Under the pieces are notes generated by a model. The model was not told the DNA's origin. It did not search any database and saw only the letters and a program-made list of their open reading frames with translations. Made by a program: the position numbers and the translations under genes. Below, one piece after another: positions 55,961 to 64,000 of a stretch of 64,000 bases of DNA (the first letter of the stretch is position 1; each line of letters opens with the position of its first letter). This DNA comes from Rhabdophis nuchalis (taxonomy: Eukaryota > Chordata > Lepidosauria > Squamata > Natricidae): assembly GCA_039707465.1 (NCBI GenBank), contig CM077644.1:199365962-199429961 (forward strand), written 5' to 3'.

Positions 55961-58900
55961 CTATATGGAAGGACAGAAAAAGTAGAGTATATAAAAAGTT
56001 AGAGCTTCAAAAATTAAAAATAAAAGAGGAAATTATCATAACTGACTGTTTTGAAGTATAAAACATCTAGCTGAGAAAATGATAAAACACACCTTTTTCT
56101 AATTCCCTAACTCATAGTACCTTTGGTTACTTTTTACCTAACCAGGAATCATACATGTTTATATGAAATCCAACTATATTAATCAATGAGAGCTAGAGTC
56201 GATACTTCACGGCACTATCCTTTGTGTTATGTTAAACCACACTATTAAGGCAGTTTAGAAGCAGGTAACAAGTATGCATCACATATATAATAATATTCAG
56301 CTGTTTAACTGAATGTTAAACATCCAGGTGAAGAGATGTTAGATTACTCTTGCTGCAGCACTGTAGTTCTGCAAAGACACTAACAAGCACATATCCTTCT
56401 ATTATGGTAAGGGAAGGCAGGCATATTGTGAGAGGCTATAAAGAATATAATAGCATATAATCAATAAATCCATTAAAAAAACATTTCCATACAAATATTT
56501 TGAAATAAATATTTATTTTTACCAAGTCAAAATCATGCAGTATTATAAACTAAATATAAATGAAATCTTTCTGAAGGTCTATACTTCATCCAAGTCAATA
56601 GTGCTTCAACCAAAATACATCTTAACTATAATTTTGTACTTTATCTACTTTTTTTTACAGTAATAATGATGTCAAACTGTACAGAGAATATATGAACTGG
56701 AAACTCCTAATGGTGTCAGGAACTATGAATATTAATCAATAGAATACTTTCTTTTTAAGTAAGTGCTGGGAAAATTATTCAAACCAGACTTGGTTTAGCA
56801 ACAGCCTGTGTACTGAACACATGACAATCCTGAACTAATTATTTCAATTGTCCCAGAAGACATAGCCAGCAGTAATACATTACTGTATTAGTTTTCTATA
56901 ATACAATAAACTTTTACTTCTAATCAAAGAAAATATGCAAGGAATAATAATAAAAAAATGGCAACAGCAAAATATTTTACAATTTTAACAGATTGTTAAA
57001 TATTACTACAACTATATTCTATAAGAGCTCTGTTAATATTAAAATAAATGGCAGTTTATAAATCATGCTTTATAAAATCTTATGATTCCTTGCATTAAAT
57101 GTCTTTTAATAAGTAATATTTTCCTTAGCAGAATGAAATATATTGTTATAATTTACTTTCGCAATTTTATATTTTTATTGAACATTTTTAAAACTATCTG
57201 AATCTTCAGATATTAAATTTCCAAGTTTTTAAACCACATCCATTATTTATTTTATATAATATACATTTCCTTGGTTAAAATAAACTTTTCTTGAGTTTGC
57301 TTACTTTAAAATCTAAACATATCGATAATATGCAAATGTACATAATTCCTCTATTACTTTTCCTACACATACTTTCAGATATAAAAATACATAGACTGAT
57401 CATATAATTGCAGTTCTTAGTTATATTCTATTTCAGATTGGTAACTCCAAGTAACTTATATGTTGTTTTCTGGTTTCCCAAAGTGCATAAATAAACAATT
57501 TACTCCAGTATAATTCTCCCTAATTCATCAATTCGAAGTAAATAATTTACACGAAGAGAGGGAACTTTAATGATTATACAAAGGCTCATTGCTCTTTATC
57601 TTTCAAACTGTCAGGGGCTGACAGTCATGCATGCTAATGGATACACTCCTATTAATACAAAAATAAATGAGCAATGAAAATGTCAATTGCTCTGCAATCT
57701 ACTGTCATTATTTCATATCTTAGTCTACAAGCAAACATTAATGGCTTGGGAGTGGTTGCAAATAACATACAAGTTGAATTGCCTAATTTCTTTAAGACAC
57801 AATCACCTAAATAATTAAAACTGAATAATGAAAATTTCTTTTTCCTTATATTTTTTCCCTGCATTCAGCATAAAAAGTTCTTTTTAGCATCTGAAGATTG
57901 TTTTTAATTTCAAAAGATTAAATCATAGGTAATTCAACGATGCTAATGTTATAGTGGCTTTAACATATTTTTATATGCCACAAATGCAGGGTCTGGGTAG
58001 AAAGCTCCTCAAAAGGTCTAACAGCTAAGAAAAAAATAGATTATTGAAATTCAAGACAAAGAGGCATAGGTACTCCAAATTATGGCTATGAATGCTGTAT
58101 TTCTCTCCATAAATGATTATTACAATTACTTTTGTTCTACATGATATTATAGATATCATCATCATCATGATCATCAATTTTGCTTGTATAAGCAGCATGT
58201 TTATTACCAAACTTATGTTTTTGTGTATCATGAAAACTACATCATGATCATGTACAATTTAAATTCAAACAGCCAATATCATATATTATCTCCATATAAA
58301 TTAGTTTCAAGAGGATTCATTTTCCAGTTATATACTGTATATGCCTTAAAATTATATTAGCTCTAGACCCTAGATCACATCACAGGATAAAGCTGAAATG
58401 TAAAATGCAAATCATATGCTCTGAACTGACAGCAAAAAACTGTAATACTTATAAGGTTGATGCACGGAAATACTATTCTACCTTACCTAGATGTAAACCT
58501 ACATTAAAAATTTTCTTTATTCTTAAAGATATCACAATGGAAGAGACTTCTGTTCTAATTAATTAAACCCTTTAATTATCCTTTCATTAATGCATCAGCA
58601 TACTTATCAATCTGAATTCTGTCAACATTGCATAGAATATTGTAATAAATGCTGAATTTTTCAGTTTGGTATTACTTCTATCAAATCATAAAAATTAAAC
58701 AAAGTCTACCGAGAAGGCTAAATATGATGAAAGTCAGATTAAATCCTTAAAGGTTCATTTACAGAAGTCCCTTAAAGAGGTGTCCACATAATCTGATGAA
58801 ATGATAAAAAAAAAATAAGGATGCAAGTTCCATCCCTTATAGAGATATAGATAGTTCTGAAGATATAAATATTGCAGCTTTACAATATCAAGAATATCAA

Positions 58901-59834
58901 TATGTTGCAAAGGCTTCCACCATCTTCATGCAAGGAAAGAATAGTAACTTTTGGGACAAAGGTTTGCCACAATCAGGATCTTTCTCTTGCTTTAAGTGAC
59001 AGGATGAAAAATAAATTTAATAAATTTGTTGAACTTGCTTCTCCTTCCATATCACTGTGACTAAGAAGAAACAGAAAGCATTCAACCTCTATATGTATGC
59101 TTTGAATTAAACTCCAATCTATAATTAACCCCCAATCTAATATGCTGTGCGCAACATGCAAATCATAATGCCATAGACTCCCATTTAATCATGGTGATCC
59201 ACTGGAGAGATAAGAAGAAATGACTGGCTTCCCATTTACAATGGCAGCGGGAAATCAGCCATCCATAGTGGATACTGGGAAGAAGTAAAAAGGTTTGTTT
59301 TGTTTCAAAGAAAAACTTTTTTCTTCTAGTAGCCCTCCTTAACGATCACTTTTCCTGAAACCATTAGTATCAGAAAACCATTGCTCTGGACTTGCAGACT
59401 TGCTAGGTGATCAAGGAATTAAACCTCCCAATTTCCTTTCATGCCAGCAGGGCTTTTTATAATCAATGTTTCCTACAGACAAAAAATGAGAAAGCTTTAT
59501 TGGTTTTCTCTTTCTCTCTCTCTCCAGGTGGCACTACTCAAGATTGCTTAGGAATATATTTGTAGGGCAAATGCAGGCATAGCAAATTAAGAGTGAATGC
59601 AGGCTTGCAGAATGCTAAAAGTTAAGAGTGAATGCAGGCATGGGGCAGAACGTGAGCGTTTGAGGTATAATCATATAAAACTAAATGACAATAAGAACAA
59701 GAAGTCAACTGAGTGAAAGATAACATTGCAAGGACTCTTTTTTTAACTAAGAAAATATCAAAACATAATTATGGTGAGCATGAATCCACTAAATTATGTC
59801 ACTGCTTTGAAGATTCTTTAATGCTGAAGACTTT

Positions 59835-60215
59835 ACAGAGGTTAGCCTCGACTTAACCACCACTGAGCCCCACATTTCCATTGATAAACAAAACAGTGGT
59901 TAAGTGAGTTTTGCTCCTTTTATGACCTTTCTTGCCACAGTTGATAAGTGAATCACTGCAGTTGTTAAGTTAAATAAATTGCTTCCCTATTTATTTTGCT
60001 TGTCAGAAGTTTGCAAAAAGGTGATCACATGTATCCAGGTTACTGCAACTGTCCTAAATCCATGCCAGTTGCCAAGCTTCTGAATTTTGATCATGTGACC
60101 ATGGAGATGCTACAAAAGTGATCAGTGTGAAAAATAGTCATAAGTAACTTTTTTCAGTGTTGTTATGACTTTGAATGGTCACTAAATTAATAATTGTAAG
60201 TTGAAGACTACCTGT
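59835..60215. mobile_element. DNA transposon copy of the same family
   Basis: Starts ACAGAGGTTAGCCTCGACTT and ends GTAAGTTGAAGACTACCTG. Internal TGACCTTTCTTGCCACAGTT and TTTTGATCATGTGACCATGG match the other copies. Nearly full length. Confidence 0.75.
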
Positions 60216-60280
60216 ATTTCATTAGCTGTTCTTCTTCCTGAAAAAAATAAGAATGAACTACCTAAGACAGCCAATTCTTT

Positions 60281-60610
60281 AAAAAATAAAATAAAGATCC
60301 CCCTCACACATATGTGCTAGTCGTTCCTGACTCTAGGGTTCATCTCTATTTCAAAGCCGAAGAGCCAGCATTGTCCGAAGACGTCTCCATGGTGATGTGG
60401 CCGGCATGACTAAATGCCGAAGGCGCACGGAACACTGTTACCTTTCCACCAAAGGTGGTTCCTATTTTTCTACTTGCATTTTTATATGCTTTCAAACTGC
60501 TAGGTTGGCAGAAGCTGGCACAAGTAACAGGAGCTCACTTCATTATGCAGTGCTAGGGATTCAAACTGTCGATCTTTCTGATCAACAAGCTCAGCGTCTT
60601 AGCCACTGAT
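60281..60610 (-). mobile_element. tRNA-derived SINE, second family, reverse
   Basis: AAAGATCCCCCTCACACATA tail, GAAGACGTCTCCATGGTGAT body, GCTAGGGATTCAAACTGTCG box B complement and CTTAGCCACTGA head. The head is clipped by a few bases. Confidence 0.84.
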
Positions 60611-62387
60611 TAGTCATCACTTATCAAAGTTATCCTACCCAAAAAATAAGATACGCAATAGGAAAAGGAAAAATATACTGTGTGTTCACTCATTGTTTCT
60701 TTGAAATACACACGATAAAAATAACTTCTATTACTAACACTTAAGTTTCTGCATAGTTCTATCTACCACACCATACTTATCATAATGCCTTACTTTATTA
60801 AAGATTAGGATAAATAACCTAGCAAAGGATGACATTCCCAGAAAAGTGCAATCTGTTTTGGAGTGACTAAGATGGACACAACCACACTCTTTCAATTACT
60901 ACCTCTTCTAAGACTCCTGTAAATCCTTCAGCTCCTGAGAGGACCCGCCCTAATTATCCACAAGACTGCAGGATGTTAAAAAAATTAGCTCTAAAAAAAA
61001 TCATAAATTGAGATCTCAGCTTTATTAAAATGAGACTTGTTATGTAATCCACATTTCAACCTGGCAGCATGCTCATTTAATACACCTGCAAATTCTCTTT
61101 TATGTTTAGATTTCTGGGAGGGGGAAAACTGCTACACTACAGACCATTCTAGCTGAGTACTTGCTTTACATCTTTTTCTAGCCATTAGCTTGAAAAAACT
61201 GGTTCTAATCATAGATTCCAGGAAATGATCCCCAATAACTAGATCACTAGCTTTTTTGCAATTTCTGAATGAGCTAACTGCAATGACTCATCTCTTCTAT
61301 TGCTGAATGTTTTTTGCCATGAATCTAAAGGTCTCTTGGGGAGGGGAAAAGAGGAAAATAGGAGGAAAGAATTTCTATTACTAAAGTTAAACAAGCACTT
61401 TAACAATGATTCACAACACGTTCCCATTTTATTGGATGCAAAGCAGAGTTTATCTTTAGAACAGACTTCTAACATGTATATTATTAGTAAAGTTCTCTAC
61501 TATAAACCTCATTGTCCATGACCTGGGAGGAAGAGTGAGATAACCAAGATGAATAAAGGTTCTTTAATATAAAAGATGTATATATATAATGTAGCCCAGA
61601 TTTCTAAGCACAGATTTGAATATTGAATTATCTTCACTGTTTATTTAATATATATGCAACTCATGAAAGACATGTATTTGGTTAATGATATTTAAGTCAG
61701 TCTTAACTGAATGTTGTACTGGTTCCAGTATTTTAGTGAATTGCCTTATGAATATTTAGGAGAGGAAAATCACTTGTAATTGGCTCAATAACAGAGGGGA
61801 CCAGTTCAAACAGGATAGCCTGATCTAATAATGATAGTGTTTGTACAAAGGCTATAATAGAAAAATATACTGCAAGCATGTTTTCCAGCTGCTGCCAGAT
61901 GTTATTGCTAAACCTCAAAATCCAATGATACATGCAATATTCCATTTATTTCATCGGGATCTCACATGCTGCTACATATTAGCTGCCAGTTTTTATTATC
62001 AGTAGTCATCGACTTTAGAATGGAAGAGGACTAGATGCATCCTTGCACTTGCAGCATGTGTATTATATAGTTAAAGCTTACAGCTTCAGCCATCTGTTAG
62101 ACTCAAGTCCCGAAGACAGAAAAGCTACTTCTATTCTGCTTATTGCTTGCAGAAATCTTTGAAACACAACCATAAAAGCTAGTAACAAATTGTCAGTCCA
62201 CTAGGTAGATCAGACCAGGAAATCAACTCCACAGGAAAACTACAACTACTGTTACTGAGATTGATTAGCCTGCAATATTTGCAAAAAATCTTGCAAGTAT
62301 TAACCACCACCTCCTCCACCACCCCCTGCTCCTCCTCCTCCCCCCTCCCCTCTTCTCTTATTTAACAGATTTATATAGCTTACGATC

Positions 62388-62714
62388 CAGTGGTGGGTTG
62401 CAGGCAGTATGCCCCGGTACAGGTGTACCGGAGCCTGCTCGGAGCACTGGATACTGTTCCAGTACAGTACTCCAGAGGGCCCACCCATCCACCCTGCCTC
62501 CTTACCTGTCTTTTAAGGCTCCTGCGCTTCTGTGCATGCACATGGCACATACAGCACCTGCGCGACGCTCCAACGAGCGTCTGGAGCATTGTGGAGGCTT
62601 GCAGAAGTGTCGCTGGAAGCTAGAATGCATTCGTGCACCGCACGTGTCCATGTGGGTGACGCCGGGCCCGTTCCAACCGGTACGTGTTGGAACAGGATAC
62701 GGAACCCACCACTG
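62388..62714 (+). mobile_element. hAT MITE with CAGTGGTGGGTT tips
   Basis: Left tip CAGTGGTGGGTTGCAGGC, right tip GGAACCCACCACTG. The GC-rich interior has inverted CCGGTACAGG / CCAACCGGTACG-type blocks. Flanks TTACGATC and CTCTGATC match only in part. No transposase. Confidence 0.82.
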
Positions 62715-63566
62715 CTCTGATCTTATAACTAACTTTGGTCAGTTTCCAATCAAAGAATAAAACAAAATTATAATAAAACTGTAAAACTAAACACATTAAG
62801 AACAACAAAAATCTGGTCATTTATCCCTTTATGTGGGGGGAAAGCTGCTACAGAAGAGGCATGCTTAGTAGTTCAATGAATTATAGAAATCTCTCTTAGA
62901 TGCTTTGGAATATGACTTTGTCTTAAGTTTCAAAAAATATTCCAGCCCTTTTTACTAGGACCTTGCATATCTCCATCATGATCATCTTCCTTACTCTTTC
63001 CATAAACACACAATTTTGGGAATTGTATTCATTAGCACAAGCACATTTTTTACTATAGATTCTTTCACAAAAAATAGCACATTTTTAAAAAAACAGCACC
63101 AATTTATGAAATCACATTGTTCAAAATGGATTGGTGATGAACTTCTTGCTTCATAATTTTAAGATTTGCTTTGTTTACCTTAACTCTATAATTTTAGTTC
63201 TGTCTTCAAAAGCATACCATAGAAGACTTTGACCTACCTTTGTACACCTGATGAATTTACAAATTAATTGGAACTGGCAGAACAAGGAGTTATAGACAGA
63301 ACTAAGTTGACTCTATGTATCCTTAAAAGTTTATTTACGTGTTCTAAGGTAAATATTTAAAAAAGTGATATTCTAAATATAACTGTCAAGACAGATAGTA
63401 AATCAACTGGTAGTAAAAGCTACCTAGCATAACAGAAAACCTCTATTCTGTTTTCTGCACTCTGAGCACTAAAATGCTGTGTGAATTTAGAGCTCATGTT
63501 CTAAATTCAGTCTTCAACTATGGTTTTAAAATATTTTTTAACCTGTTCCCACAACAGGGTTAAAAA

Positions 63567-63813
63567 GGGATGTGGTGGCTCAGTGGCCAAGACACTGAAC
63601 TTGTCCATCAGAAAGGATGGCAGTTTGGCAGTTTGAATCCCTAGCGCCATGTAACTGAGTGAGCTCCCATTACTTGTCCCAGGTTTTGCGAACCTAGCAG
63701 TTCGAAAGCAAGTAAAAAATGCAAATAGAACAATAGGAACTACCTTTGGTGGGAAGATAACAGCATTCTGTGTGCCTTTGGTGTTTAGTCATGCTGGCTA
63801 CATGAACACGGAA
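63567..63813 (+). mobile_element. tRNA-derived SINE, second family, cut by hAT
   Basis: Head GGATGTGGTGGCTCAGTGGC, box B GCAGTTTGAATCCCTAGC, body to CATGCTGGCTACATGAACAC. It stops where the hAT at 63814 begins; the remainder would lie beyond the hAT, outside the window. Confidence 0.82.
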
Positions 63814-64000
63814 CAGTGGTGGGTTTCAGATGCCGTTCCAACCGGTATTGTTGAAGCGGACCCGGCAGCACACGCACACACGCATGCAGCGCGTGCATGC
63901 ATCTTGGAGCTTCCGTGAGCCTCCGCGAGGCTCCAGCTGCTCAGTGGAGCATCACACAGGCACTGTATGCGCTGCGCATGTGCGCGGAAGTGCTGAAGAC
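63814..64000 (+). mobile_element. hAT MITE cut by the window edge
   Basis: Begins CAGTGGTGGGTTTCAGATGC right after a SINE fragment and runs off the right edge. The rich CGCACACGCATGCAGCGC interior and CCAACCGG block are shared with the element at 62388. Its other end and target duplication are outside. Confidence 0.78.

Larger units (their letters stand above)
55961..64000 (-). other. PAM: PAM intron upstream of w1 (partial)
   Basis: At least 8 kb of intron; the upstream exon was searched for on the minus strand and not found. It holds a DNA transposon (59835-60215), SINEs (60281-60610, 63567-63813), hATs (62388-62714, and 63814 to the edge) and a short CT/CTC run (62304-62353). The stretches 56000-59800 and 60700-62290 are AT-rich and unremarkable by eye. 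Confidence 0.65.

Noticed and set aside
55961..64000. Search for the upstream PAM exons (signal peptide and the segment ending MPGVTPK)
   Set aside because: No minus-strand match with proper splice borders was seen; the exons are presumably to the right of the window.

Overview
The window is animal nuclear DNA, AT-rich and full of decayed transposons, and very probably comes from a squamate reptile, most likely a snake. The repeat mix supports this: CR1 3' ends, RTE/BovB-type LINE fragments, two tRNA-derived SINE families, several small hAT families (TIRs such as CAGTGGTGGG), and GATA/GGTA/GAAA tetranucleotide arrays. No bacterial, phage or CRISPR features are present.

The only cellular gene seen is PAM (peptidylglycine alpha-amidating monooxygenase), on the minus strand. 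It runs from about 55.96 kb down to 2.9 kb, with both ends outside the window. I read twelve exons by hand, all with AG/GT borders and compatible phases. They encode residues 76 to about 350 of the PHM copper-monooxygenase core, then the linker that joins PHM to PAL. Numbered as rat PHM, every copper ligand (H107, H108, H172, H242, H244, M314) and nine of the ten disulfide cysteines fall at the expected positions; the tenth, C47, lies upstream. The 318-bp exon at 2903-3220 corresponds to mammalian 'exon A' and carries its Lys-Lys site. The signal-peptide and first PHM exons (beyond 64000) and the PAL, transmembrane and cytosolic exons (below 1) were not found.

Layout, left to right: 1-2902 is the intron downstream of exon A, with a CR1 end and a hairpin. 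2903-3220 is exon A. 3221-12292 is an intron with hAT, RTE, L2-like and R4/Dong-like fragments. 12293-13218 holds two linker and PHM exons. 13219-20386 is a repeat-rich intron. 20387-32989 holds eight PHM exons. 32990-44089 is a repeat-rich intron with a solo LTR at 42335-42802. 44090-44177 is the exon with the His-His copper ligands. 44178-55902 is an intron containing a 2.67-kb Helitron. 55903-55960 is the first visible exon. 55961-64000 is further intron with SINEs and hATs.

The most striking non-genic structure is the Helitron-like element at 49435-52102. It has a 5' TC end, a 3' hairpin plus CTAG end and an A/T insertion point. It carries two CR1 fragments with the same 5' breakpoint, a hAT nested in the second with an 8-bp target duplication, and about 1 kb of degenerate tetranucleotide array. 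I did not find a novel protein system; the notable signals are nested transposon architecture inside PAM introns and possible alternative splicing of the PHM-PAL linker.
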